Shown here: piece by piece, positions 53,700 through 64,000 of the stretch
Numbering within the stretch: position 1 is the stretch's first letter
Layout of the letters: each line of letters starts with the position of its first letter
Assembly: GCA_035610365.1 (NCBI GenBank)
Contig: CM069433.1
Coordinates: 188,612,760 to 188,676,759, forward strand
Length of the DNA stretch: 64,000 bases
Direction of reading: 5' to 3'
Origin: Aquatica leii
Lineage: Eukaryota; Arthropoda; Insecta; Coleoptera; Lampyridae
The notes under the pieces: generated by a model
What the model saw: the letters and a program-made list of their open reading frames with translations, nothing else
The model's database searches: none
Told to the model about the DNA's origin: nothing
Made by a program: the position numbers and the translations under genes

Positions 53700-56600
53700 G
53701 TAATTTTTTAACAAATTTGGCTCTCGCCGCTATCACTTGAAATTTCTTTGGTTTCTTGGTCTCAGGCCAATAACCGCTTATACATCTTTACGCTACGAAA
53801 CTCAAATGCGTACTGATTATTTCATTATACAAAATATTGTCAACGGTTTTTCATCCGTCTCATGTGTGATTTTGTAACCGTCGTTTAAAATAAATGATTG
53901 GTTTTTGGATTATTTTCGTGAAAGACCCGGTATTTGGATTGACGTTATTTATTTCATGTATTTTGAATTTGTTTTGTTGATTTTAGATTGAGTTTAATAG
54001 TTTTTAAATTCAAAGTTATAATTCAAAATTGTTGAAAAAGTTTGGTATTTTGTTGCGCCGTGAATCATCTGCGATTATGTTTGTTTGACAATTTCTTTGC
54101 TTGATCAAAATTCCAGTGGTAATTTATGTTTCCCTTCTGAGATATAATTATAATTAAATATATTTTAGCAGTTGGTTGAAAAGTTCTTTAATTTAAGTGC
54201 ATTCCCAGTACAGTCGTACTTTGTTTCTTTGTGTTAGTTGATTTAATGACATGGGAATGAAATCATTATTTTAATTTACTAGACAGCTTAATCTTTACGA
54301 CAGTAATGTAATATAATATTTTGTCAATTTGACACTTATACGTAGAAACAAACGCCGTGGTTCAATACTACAATTTTGACGTTATTTGATCTGTTTGCCT
54401 CCTTGTCGCACTTCTTAATGAGATTGTTTTCTTTCATGAAGTTTCGAATACAGCCATTGTGGAAATGATAATCGAATAAGGTTATATATATATAGGTGAT
54501 TTTGGTAATAATAGTAGTTGACTGATAGTCGTACGAAATAATTTAAGTATCCGTATGTAGTTGTCAGGGGTTAAAGTCACCCTTTTTAGATGTAGTAGTA
54601 CTGCGGAAGGCTTCAATAATGGTACAGTGAATCATTCGAGTGGAAAAACTTTCCTATTTTGTAAAGCAATTACGGCTTATTGAAGTCACTGTTCATTAGT
54701 TTTGTATTAGTATATATCGTGGGTGGATCTTCCGACGGTAAATGGTTCAAGTAGTTGTAGTACCCTATTGAGATTCCGGACGACGCTATCTGGCCTAAGC
54801 TAACCAGGAGCTCGTCTTCGAACAATCAAGGTATTTATAGATTACCGATTGAGTTTTAATTCGTGAGTTCAGTGATTGAAAAGCTTTGAAATTAGTTATG
54901 AGAATTTATTGATAGATATTGAATATTTCGATGAATCAAACCATTTATGGTGTTCATGTGTGCTAATTTTAAATATTATTCTTATGCACTAAATTAAATG
55001 ACGTAATGTAACCAACTTATAAAGGTTGGTACGACATATAAAATAAGGAATGAAAGATATTATTAATTAGCGTACCATAATTTAAGATTGTAAAGTTTGC
55101 TTTATACCCATACAGACTTTGACTTGATTTTATTAAGTTTTTTTTTCATGCGCACACGGCCGTTCAGTATTTTATTTTTTTACGTTTAAAAAGGTAATTG
55201 ATTGTTTTTTTTTATTTTCGTTTTGTTTTTTTTAAATATTATTTGTGTCAAATTAAGTTTTAATTGTAAATTTCTTGTTTTATTGATTATCTATTCTCAT
55301 TTTAATTATGCAATAAATGTTAAATTGTTAAATGTAACGAAGCTTTTATTCCGTTGGCCTACGCATTTGTGAATTTTTAGAATATTTCAGATTTTTCGTG
55401 TGATACACTCTTAAGGCAAGCGCAATTTGAAGTGTATCCATTTGAAGCGGACTGCCCTCTGATTATGACTTTTTTTGATTTTGTGTTTTCGTCAAGTTTT
55501 CCAAAACAATCACGAAATTTTGAATATAACCCACACCGTCTTCACTGAGCACCGGCATAACACCGTTTATGTTACTTTATTTCAGGCAAGTGTCACTGTT
55601 TTCAACTTTAGCATGTAACAATTTGTACTAATTATTAACTATTATAAATTTTTCTTTCTTTATCAATATTAATCAAAATTATTAAACATTTTACGCCTTT
55701 ATAAATATCCACATTTAAAAGCGTGATTTTTATTGCGTTGTAAATTAATACAAATAAAATGGTTTACACGTGACTATAAAAATCTGCGTATAAAACAGTA
55801 CAAAGAATACCACAAATTAAAATAAAAAAACTAACAAAAAGACAGAATGTAGCTATCAAATAAGCTTCTGAAAATCTCTTCGCCATAAATAACCTCGGCA
55901 TTAAATGTAGGTTAATTACAACAATAAAATTACAAGAATAAAAAACATGAACTTTAATTTATTCAAATGCTAAAAACGAAATGTAAAAAACAGTGATTTT
56001 GCTTTCGGCTTTACTTCGTTGTTATTTTCAATTTACTTTGTTAAGAAAAAGCGACTCGAAAAACTCCTTTGTCGCGTAATTAAAATTATTGCAAAAAAAC
56101 GCAAATATAATTTGTATTTGTTTTTCGTTGTCTTAAGTATTTCTTTTGGTTAGTAATTAAGTATTTTTAATTTATTTTTCAATTTAAAGACAATTTACTT
56201 TAAATGTAAATTTCAAATACAATAGCTACAGATTGACTTTGATTTACGTTAAGAGTTTTTTGTTATTGTTGTTATTTATTTAAGTTAACAAAAGAATTTA
56301 TAGTTACTAAAAAGCGATGTAATAATTGTTTAGCGATGTGCTTACTCTAAATCTCAAGATACGTACCAGTTCATGTATAAATTAATTTTATAGTAGTTAG
56401 AGTTGTATTACGAAAGACAAGGGTTAGTAAGATGTCATAATCAATTCATCCTTAAACGGATTACATTGACGGTATACAGACAGTTTTTGCAAGAGCGTTA
56501 TCGTAACATAAGTAAACTAATATAATTTTTAACTTCAAGAATTCCTAAAACAATAGACAAACATTCATAAATTAACTATTTACACGTTATTTAGAAATAT

Positions 56601-57290
56601 TAATTATAAATGTAACTAATTTTTAATACAACTAATACTAATCAAATGTATAGCTAACGATATTTAAGGAAAAAAACTTACAAGTAATTATATAATACAT
56701 GATTATCATTGGATATTTATAAACACTGTCCGCTGATAATTTTCATTTTTATTTATCTACACTATTTATTGACATTGGCGCACGCGTTAACCGTTATTAT
56801 TAACGCGTTATTTAGACCGACAAATTCTTTTTACGATTTAAGACTAACCTGCAACTTTCAGCTATTACCTTTATATTGTCATATTATCTGCTTCTAGAAC
56901 ATTCTGTCCCATTTGGTAATCGCTTTGAATGATCTTGAATGATCTCAAAGCTTCGATGCGTTTCAGTATAACTCCATCAAAATGTATTTAATTTAAAAAT
57001 ATTTTTTTAATAGGTACAAAATTATTACAAAAAAAAGAAATTATTAACAACTGCATAGCGCAAATCTACAACGCAAAAAGTCATTAAATCAAAAGTTGAA
57101 AAAATTAGTTAATTCAAACAGTTAGTTACTTTTGTTTAACACAAATTTAGTTTAAATTATGTGATCAATAATGTACTTTGGGAGCCTAAATTACTCTCAT
57201 CTTTTTGTTATCTTTTATGACTTTTGATGGTTCAAGTTCAAACAGTTTGACGTAAAATTAATTATAAAATATAAAATAAAATGCTAAAGA
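53700..57290. other. AT-rich gene-free stretch
   Basis: 3.6 kb without recognisable coding sequence, repeat or RNA gene. Short TA-rich runs near 54,485. A 62-codon frame at 56,709-56,897 has no motif. Confidence 0.4.
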
Positions 57291-57299
57291 CAAACAAGA

Positions 57300-57640
57300 G
57301 GCTCTAAAACATGCCCGAGTTTACAAAATTTCTTGTTCCTGTGGATCAGGTTATATGGAACAGACGGGACGCTCTATTAAAGTTAGAGTAAAAAAACATA
57401 TGGCTGACTGCAAACACCTCAGAGTTACTAAATCAGCAGTGGCAGAAAACGTGTGGAACCAAGTACACACGCTGAACTTTCTCTAAACTAAAGTGTTGGC
57501 TAGAACTCCTTTCTACTTTCCCAGACTAATAGCGAAGCTGTGGAAACAGAAACACATCCATGTAATATGAACCGAGAAGACGGTTCAATAATCTGAAAAT
57601 CTTGGCTACCAGTATTATATTTTCTAAGACAAAGATCAAC
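57300..57640 (+). pseudogene. Penelope-like element GIY-YIG endonuclease fragment
   Basis: The plus strand reads ARVYKISCSCGSGYMEQTGR with SIKVRVKKHM (57,309-57,400), the GIY-YIG start (usual VY-IPC-CG--YIGETGRSI--R-KEH), then VTKSAVAENVWNQVHTLNFL (57,429-57,485) and after a stop TKVLARTPFYFPRLI (about 57,489-57,533) with a further C-terminal NREDG-like remnant. GE is changed to EQ in the YIGET motif. The RT is missing. The lineage resembles the PLE at 38.9-39.9 kb (KSAVAQHVLETGH) more than the one at 14.7 kb. Confidence 0.85.
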
Positions 57641-58385
57641 CTTCTTGGAAAGGACACAAACACTTACTCCGAGTAATAACGAAGTCAGTCAAGCGGTAAC
57701 GGAACGATAAGGTTCGTTAATCACGCTAATCGCTATTGGTATAAATATCGTCATTTATACTTTTTCTTTCAGTGACATTTACCACTCTGAAACGTCAGTT
57801 TGTTTGGGTTCACAAAGAACAATACGCCAAAGGCCAAATTCTACTTCTTGTTTTGGCTCTCAAGAAGAGACTAGGACGAAGCCTAAGTCTGGGTGTTTAA
57901 CTACGACGCGGTCTAAGCCGAAAGTCGCTTATAATCATAAACGTAATAACCGCGATCAGATCATATACTTATCCTGCTCGCTTTGCAAAACTTGTAGATG
58001 GCTACTAAGGTATTTCTATGGCATGACCAAGCAGGTGTCAGTTTAATGATTTTCTTTTAAATTATGTGTAAAGAAAAAAAAACATCTCTGAGCTTGGTGT
58101 GCAATTCATCAAACCTTAGAAGGAAGGAAGATTGGCTAAACCACTTACAAAATAACTAAAACCAACAAATTAGAAATTTTTAATGACCAACAAAAAACTT
58201 AAATGAAGACTTACCCAAACAAATAAAATTACAAAAACAAGTTTGTATTATATGTTCAGGACCAGTGACAACGTAACCCCGGTTAGTATCAATAGGTAGT
58301 ATAACGTAAGAATTAAAAACAAGATGTTATATGTGGTATAGCAAAACAACTCATAGAACCTCAGTGATGATAATGATAGTCACAT
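57641..58385. other. Undeciphered stretch
   Basis: An 80-codon frame (57,804-58,046) and a following segment KVFLWHDQAGVSLMIFF (57,998-58,048, other frame) hint at a decayed transposase, but I cannot place it. Confidence 0.25.
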
Positions 58386-58465
58386 CTTCACGATGGCGCC
58401 ACCTCCTTAACGTCAGTTAGCTGGGTTAAAGGTGAAAACGTAACATCTAGTAGAAGTTGGTCCGT
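58385..58465. repeat. Direct repeat flanking the gypsy relic, left copy
   Basis: ACGTCAGTTAGCTGGGTTAA then AGGTGAAAACG and AGTAGAAGTTGG (58,409-58,461) match GCGTCAGGCAGCTAGGTTAA, AAGTGAGAGCG and AGTAGAGGTTGG at 59,524-59,592. They flank a gypsy relic in direct orientation and could be remains of its LTRs. Confidence 0.5.
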
Positions 58466-58559
58466 TACATTCATTCTTCCTCAGTCCCTAAAATTTAAAA
58501 GTAAATTGTTTTGACAAATTTCTTAGTACATAAGACCACACTTGATATACGAACACTCA

Positions 58560-59500
58560 CGCGCACTATTCTGCGGTTCTCCAAACAAGTCCAAAAAGTT
58601 CAACTCATTTAGAACACGTATCTTTAATAATAAAAATGTCCTGTGTCAGTATCTGAGTGGCTCGAATAGATTTACTGACAAAGTTTTGGGCATATATGGG
58701 TGTCCGAATCAGGTTGGTAAACAAGTTCAGCACTATAAAACGACGTGAAAGAAGCGTCGTGATATTACTCTTTCTTGTAATTGCACAATCAATTCTGCTT
58801 GTACTGACGGATATTTATGCAAAACTCCCAACGACTTTACATAACTTGTTTCGGTCTATTTGATAAAGGAATCATTATCAAAGCTTTCGATAATTTACTA
58901 AAACTCTAGATCTTCTAACTGGGTTTAACGGCTATCGTAAGAACGCAAACATCGTACGTAGTGGAGTCTACGTGGTCACAAGGAAGTCTCGATATCAACT
59001 ATCACATTGCGTTTTCCAGGTACATACTCAATTCTGAGGTTGTAACTTTAAATAGATAATGCCCACTAGACTCACTAGGAAGGCTAAACTCGTACATACT
59101 CAAACAAGCATTTTTTGCGATTTGCGCGTAGTATAAACTGAATTAGTCGAAAAAACACTAGTTGTAAGTCTTTTAAATGATCGTCAAAGCAATTAAGACA
59201 TCAAGACATGCTATTACTAAAAAGTCGTTTAACCTTCACCAAAAACTGCCCATCATCCGTTGGAATATTGCGAACACATTTTGTAATCCGGAAAGCATCT
59301 GCAAATACCGTAATAGTGTGGTTAAAGCAGTTTCATCAATATTTCTAGGATGAACGAGCACTTGATCATAGCCAGAACGTAAATCTGTTGTAGTTATGTA
59401 TCTGGCTTTTTTAAACAAGTGCAACAGATCGTCTGTTTTTGGGAAAGAATATAAGTCATAAACGGTAATCCCATTCAAGTGCGCTAAGTTTTCTTGGTAC
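58560..59500 (-). pseudogene. Ty3/gypsy pol relic (RT, RNase H end, integrase traces)
   Basis: Minus strand. The frame 59,478-59,236 reads NGITVYDLYSFPKTDDLLHL, ARYITTTDLRSGYDQVLVHP (RT start). FDDHLKDLQLVFFRLIQFIL with RKKCLFEYVRV (about 59,185-59,080) is the segment after the catalytic YLDD, which itself is lost in between. LRIEYVPGKRNVIVDIETS (about 59,040-58,985) is the end of RNase H, so most of that domain has been deleted. FIIKDTCSK, a stop and VELFGL (about 58,640-58,590) match the integrase core (I-DTFSKWVELF). It is distinct from the gypsy copies at 28.9 and 48.2 kb. Confidence 0.8.
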
Positions 59501-59522
59501 TAACACAATTGGTGCCGCTCAT

Positions 59523-59600
59523 GGCAATTCGCATTCTTCCTAGCGTCAGGCAGCTAGGTTAAAAGTGAGAGCGCGGCATGCAGTAGAGGTTGGCTATGAG
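59523..59600. repeat. Direct repeat flanking the gypsy relic, right copy
   Basis: Partner of 58,385-58,465. It lies about 40 bases beyond the RT start of the relic, leaving no room for gag, so gag and protease must have been deleted if these are LTR remains. Confidence 0.5.
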
Positions 59601-60106
59601 CAAGAAATAGTTTGTCAAAAAACGTTAATCAATCATAATTTAAAGAAATTTCAATTGATATCAGAAGCAAAGTGAAGTTTATTACCTAAAAAGTATCAAG
59701 CAAAGTAGAAAAAAACTTACCAGAAGCTCTGGGTTGAAGAAGTGAAAAAATTAAGATGTTCTAATTGCCTACTTTGTAGAAAAGATTTGTTTCATTTATT
59801 TATTAACACTGATTTTTAAATATTATTAGGTAAAAGCTCTTAAAGCTTCAACACTATGCTCATTGTACTCGATGATCAGAAGTAGTTTACAAATAATTGA
59901 AAATGTGTATATTTTTACAAATATTGCAGGCTTACCTAAAATGGCAAAATGACGGTTATGTGGCAAAGAAATCACAAGTTCTATTGATGAATAATGCGAA
60001 GGAGTTTGTAGAAAAAGCTCAGTCAGTCTTCTAATGAAAGCAGTGTTGGTAATTGCGTTTGTTAAAAGTTGGTAGTTTTCGAGTATAAAAATTTCTAATG
60101 TAATAT
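59601..60106. other. Gene-free stretch
   Basis: No recognisable feature. A 97-codon minus frame (59,826-60,119) has no motif. Confidence 0.35.
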
Positions 60107-60560
60107 CGAAGGCTTCCACGGCCGGAATCTATACTAACATTAGAATGTCTTCCGGGTTTGGACCGTGTCATAGTTGCAACCGAAGCTGCCAACGTGTCGC
60201 CCACTTTCGTAAGGGGCTTCATCAGGGCGTGAGATAAATCGCAAAACTCAAACAAGCAATCGCAATCTAACTAAGAACTTCTCAAAAGTTAGGTTATCCA
60301 CTTGTGAAACAAGCCATAACCTAAACTCTGAAAAGGTAAGAAAGAAAACGATAACCTGAAAAAGCAAACGAAAATCTAACAAAGAACCACTACCGAGTTA
60401 GGTAATCAACTTGTGAACCAAGCCAGATTCTAAACTCCGTAGAAGTGACTTAAGAAGAAATAGTCTCCGTATTTAAAGGAAAAGGATCGTCACGGATGAT
60501 TAAGCTCGGCCCTGATTGGGTTACGGTTGCTAGGGGGCGCGTTTTTGATAAATGACTAAT
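60107..60560 (-). repeat. Hammerhead-bearing terminal repeat of a Penelope-like family, copy 2
   Basis: Partner of 47,033-47,345, but longer: beyond the shared 310-340 bp it continues with CTCGGCCCTGATTGGGTTAC and GCTAGGGGGCGCG (to about 60,552). The GC-rich composition contrasts with its surroundings. No PLE coding sequence on this strand was found next to it. Confidence 0.6.
60188..60228 (-). ncRNA. Hammerhead-like motif with one core change
   Basis: Minus strand: GCC (60,228-60,226), CTGATGA (60,225-60,219), A, GCCC (60,217-60,214), loop, GGGC (60,202-60,199), GACAC (for GAAAC, 60,198-60,194), GTT, GGC (60,190-60,188). Stems I and II pair. One core A is changed to C and there is an extra A before stem II, so activity is doubtful. 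Confidence 0.5.
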
Positions 60561-62115
60561 AACCGGGAACCAAAGAGGGGATAGTTCAAAACCATGATTT
60601 CAATGTGTAGTGTGTGTTGTCGATACTGCGGGCATTCATGTATGAAAACTTCGATATAATCTAGTAAATCTTATGTATTACGAAATCAAAGTTTTCTCTG
60701 CTTGTTAATGAAAATTGTTACTCATTCTAGTATTTAAGGATTGCGCATTTAGCGTATAGTTGTCAATTTACTGCGCTACTAAAGTAAAACTGTGATATTT
60801 GTTAATTCTACGTGAAAACCATTCGAGCATCGATAGGTGAAGAAATTTCATATATTCTTATTAGTATCCAACGTTAATACATTAAAGTGATTATAATTGT
60901 TAATCTCTCTTGTTATTTTTCTTTCTCCTGTGATTATCGTTATCTATTAACTAATTTTGGCTACTCGAACATCAGAGTAATAAGGATTGCAAACCTCAAA
61001 TTGAGTTACAAGTTGTAACGTCCCGTTAGAGTTCATTACAATTAAAATTCAATTTTACATTCGTTTATTTTTTGCAACTAATATTGCACGTAAATTTATT
61101 CAGTTTGACAACGTCACGTGGTATTTCGGGAGCGTCTGCGTAGTCGACTTGAGTATTAGCTTAAGCTTGCACTTCCGCTTGGGTCACGCTTGGCCGTGCG
61201 TGTCGTAGTGATGCGGGGAGGACACATTTTCTTGATTATGGCGTAAAAACCCATGTAATTTAATTTTTATTCATTCCATCTAATTATTGGTGAGTTTACC
61301 TTTATTTTGATATAATTTTTCTATTGAATTCAACATTTTTAGTGATTTCAAAATGTTACGCAATATATTTAGACAAAGGAAATTATTTTGAAGGCCGTTG
61401 TTGTAAATGCAGCGTGAGTACAGCATGTCATTCAAAAAACCATTCTAATTATTTATATTTAGGGTTTTTTTTTATTCTGGATCTTTTCTTTTACTGGATC
61501 ATTTATTTTGGTTTTGTCTTTTAATTACTGGATTTTCGGTCATTGGATTTATACATTGGTTTTATGCTTGCTGATGTTGTTGGAAATCTACATTGCTGTT
61601 GAAGAATTTTATCACTACAACAAAGTATGTGCTAAAGATAGAAGCTATACGATCACGTCATATCATATGGTGAGTCAACTGGAATTAAGTTACTACATTT
61701 TACATTCAAATAATTAAATTCAGTTATTAAAACTTTTCACTCGATAACAAATTAACCGTTTATTATTTTTGCATTTAATAGCAATTAATAATTAGATGTA
61801 AGATTTTACGTTTTTATCACCAATTTAAAGGTGGTTGGCGTTCTAATATTTTATTTTAAATCCTGTTTTATTTCTAATATGTTTAATTCAAATATTGTTC
61901 ATTTTTCTTTAATGTAAATAGTTATTATGTTATAGTTAATAAATTAATGGAGTTCACGTCTTTGTATTTATTTCCATTCAAACTCACACCCAGAGGTCTG
62001 TGCTTTCGATTGCTACCGTGGTTAAATTATTATTTTTACTTTTATTATACGTTCTTTATTCGGTAAATTTTTTTTTTACAAAGTTTGGATCGTCTGTCGT
62101 GATCGAGACAGAAGT
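60561..62115. other. AT-rich gene-free stretch
   Basis: A GC-richer patch at 61,115-61,235 has no assigned role. Short frames at 61,324-61,717 are hydrophobic and carry no known motif. Confidence 0.35.
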
Positions 62116-62125
62116 GTTATCTTGG

Positions 62126-62476
62126 ATCAGATCTGGCGCCCTTAAGCATACTTCCTGTCAACCTCCCCTACCTCCGACTGTGTGAGTTGGCCGTGCAAGG
62201 TTCGTAAAACATAAAGCTTGTAACAAAGAGTTACGTATGTTGTAGCGGGATTTACTACAAAGTAGCCGTCTAGTTTCTAATCACAAGAATATTAACAGGA
62301 ACATAATAATGCCTACAAAAACTGCTAACCGGAAGATGGATTGCCGACGGGCTCAGGCGTGGGTTTCGTTGTGCAATTGTGCGTTTTGCGGGTATACTAG
62401 AATTCGCACTCAACTTACGCGCTTCGCCAAGGGGAGACGTGCAATAGTAAAACGATAAAGAATAGGTTAAGGGCGC
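62126..62476 (+). repeat. Short repeat with TGGCGCC motif, copy 2, and its inverted partner
   Basis: CAGATCTGGCGCCCTTAAG (62,128) through GAGTTGGCCGTGCAAGGTTC (62,185-62,204) matches 42,029-42,113. The 13-base CTGGCGCCCTTAA also occurs inverted at about 62,461-62,473 on the minus strand. This could be the edges of a small inverted element or two primer-binding-site-like motifs of decayed LTR retrotransposons. Confidence 0.4.
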
Positions 62477-62479
62477 CAG

Positions 62480-64000
62480 TCTCAACAAACGTCCAAAGGG
62501 AAGGAGAATTCACCAAATCACACGAATTCGTAAGGAGTTTCTGGTTGCATGGGTGTATCACTAGAGACTTGAGTAAAACGGCGGATAAAACATAAGTGCG
62601 TTCAACAACCCCATTTAATTTAAGTTATAATAAACTGGATCATATCTTAATTATATATGTACAAGAATTAACGACACCAAACTATAAAGAACGAGTTACC
62701 GGGCGTATTTAGCGCGACTACATTGATTAGCTTCTTCATCCGCTGTTTAAAACTGTACAAGAGCTTAGTAGTGACAATAAAGGCTTTAGAAAAGAGGTGA
62801 CTAACATAAGCTTATGTATTATGGTACCCCCTATATATATATGTATGAATTAATTTATGTGCAATAATATACCGACCGTTCGGTAGTTCAAACGACCCTT
62901 TGTAGGTTAAGTTTACTGAAGTATACGCTTCTTACTTATACGGGAGTTAAACGTTGTCGCGCGAACGAGGAAGTTTAATTGGTTTTCCGTAAGAAAAAAA
63001 AGAAGTTAATTATATATTTGATTGTGTAATTAAAACACACATATTTAAGCATAAGGCAAGGACCGGTAACGCCGCTTAACAAGTTAAACTAATTATAAAA
63101 TTAATAATAAGAGGTTAGGTGCCTCATCTTTAGCACGAACACCTATCGCTCAACAACAACAACAATTCCAGGAAGTACTGGTGCGGTAGTAAAAATTTGG
63201 ATCGTCACTGACCTTAATTATCGGCATAAAGGGGTGAGTCGGTGTAATCAGGGATCTTACATAACTTTAAAAACGAGAGGCTCGACAGCCCTGAACTTCA
63301 ACGCATTCCATCACGACCAGAACAAGTATTGAACACAGCTGTAATAGGTCAAACTAGTTTATCTAAATCATGATAGGATGATACTAACCCAGGTGTTATG
63401 GCTGGAAACTTGCCGAACTTTTATCAAGGATGACATCGTACACCTTACAGTACTTCTAAAATTTTAACTTAAGTATAATTAAATGACTACCAACTAATTG
63501 TAAATTTCTTCTTACCGTAGCGTGCAATATTGAAAAAAAACCGAAGACCGAAATTTTACAGAAAGCGTCCTAATATTTCCCCAACCAGGTAATACAGTAG
63601 CAGCTAATAAAATCAACCGTTGCTAGTGTAATAGTAGTATATTTAACGAGTTCCTGTGTAAATTGGACGCTTTTTTTCCCAAGAGGACATTTTTAAACCC
63701 GAGTGAAACGAGTTTTTATCTATTTAGTTTCCAAAACGGTTACCAAAGGATGCAGGATATTCTCGAAAGATAACACACAAATATATAAAAACGATTCAAA
63801 GTGAACCTAGGTCAAAAGAAAGTGTTAAGAAGATGTTTAAATAAATATGTTGTTATGTTAAAAAGTTGGTAATTCAATTTTCAAGTAAAAATTTTTCCAG
63901 TATAAAATTTGTTCCTCGACATCCCTACCTTTTTTTTTGTAGTCGACTGTCAAAACGAATTCATTTGCTGCCAACGTTTTGTAAAATACGGACTGTTGTT
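62480..64000. other. Undeciphered stretch to the window end
   Basis: No recognisable coding sequence. A CAACAACAACAACAATTCC run lies at 63,152-63,170. The region 63,120-63,420 is less AT-rich but gave no protein similarity in any frame that I could recognise. Confidence 0.35.

Noticed and set aside
57786-57797. CTGAAACGTCAG palindrome-like sequence near the PLE fragment, checked as a hammerhead remnant
   Set aside because: CTGA is followed directly by AACG with no stem II, so it lacks the hammerhead architecture.
61324-61717. Hydrophobic frames of 66 and 69 codons that could suggest a small membrane protein
   Set aside because: The composition follows from T-rich DNA, there is no conserved motif, and the two frames overlap in different phases without splice signals that I could support.

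Overview
The window reads as gene-poor, strongly AT-rich chromosomal DNA from an arthropod, most likely an insect. It carries piggyBac-like, pogo-like, mariner/Tc1-like (including DD41D) and Penelope-like elements, Jockey- and RTE-type LINEs and Ty3/gypsy retrotransposons, many broken and nested in one another. I cannot name the species. I found no convincing host gene, tRNA or rRNA. Nearly every recognisable reading frame belongs to a transposable element and carries stops, frameshifts or truncations.

Layout. 1-4.5 kb: a fragment of a repetitive arthropod protein, a LINE split by a 2.4-kb piggyBac-like element, and a mariner relic. 4.85-7.15 kb: a minus-strand LINE fragment and a much older piggyBac-like relic. 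7.2-14.5 kb: AT-rich, with two diverged copies of an unclassified ~0.6-kb repeat and a short tandem duplication. 14.5-17 kb: a Penelope-like element (PLE) with a GIY-YIG domain next to a Jockey-type LINE, both minus strand. 17.9-22.1 kb: a transposase relic and an almost full-length RTE-type LINE. 22.1-27.9 kb: nothing coding. 27.9-34.6 kb: a transposase relic, a Ty3/gypsy element interrupted by a complete-ended pogo-like element, and a Tc1 fragment. 36-37.4 kb: a complete-ended DD41D mariner-like element. 38.4-40.5 kb: a well-formed hammerhead ribozyme, a PLE fragment and a LINE fragment. 42-43.2 kb: a third piggyBac-like relic. 46-53.7 kb: a nest in which a DD41D element with ~365-bp terminal inverted repeats sits in the gag of a gypsy element, which itself lies inside a Jockey-type LINE. 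57.3-60.6 kb: a PLE GIY-YIG fragment, a minus-strand gypsy relic and a hammerhead-bearing terminal repeat. The remainder to 64 kb is unannotated.

The most interesting structure is at 38,537-38,620: a type I hammerhead ribozyme with all core nucleotides, three helices and an internal loop in stem I. It lies in a ~375-bp segment bounded by a 12-bp direct repeat and starting with a near-perfect inverted repeat. This resembles the small hammerhead-bearing retroelements (retrozymes) thought to be mobilised by PLEs, and PLE pieces lie just downstream. Four further, decayed hammerhead-like motifs lie at 14.6, 17.6, 47.1 and 60.2 kb.

The recognisable genes are selfish: transposases acting on their own terminal repeats, and reverse transcriptases with endonuclease or integrase domains. 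No cooperation with host genes can be seen here.
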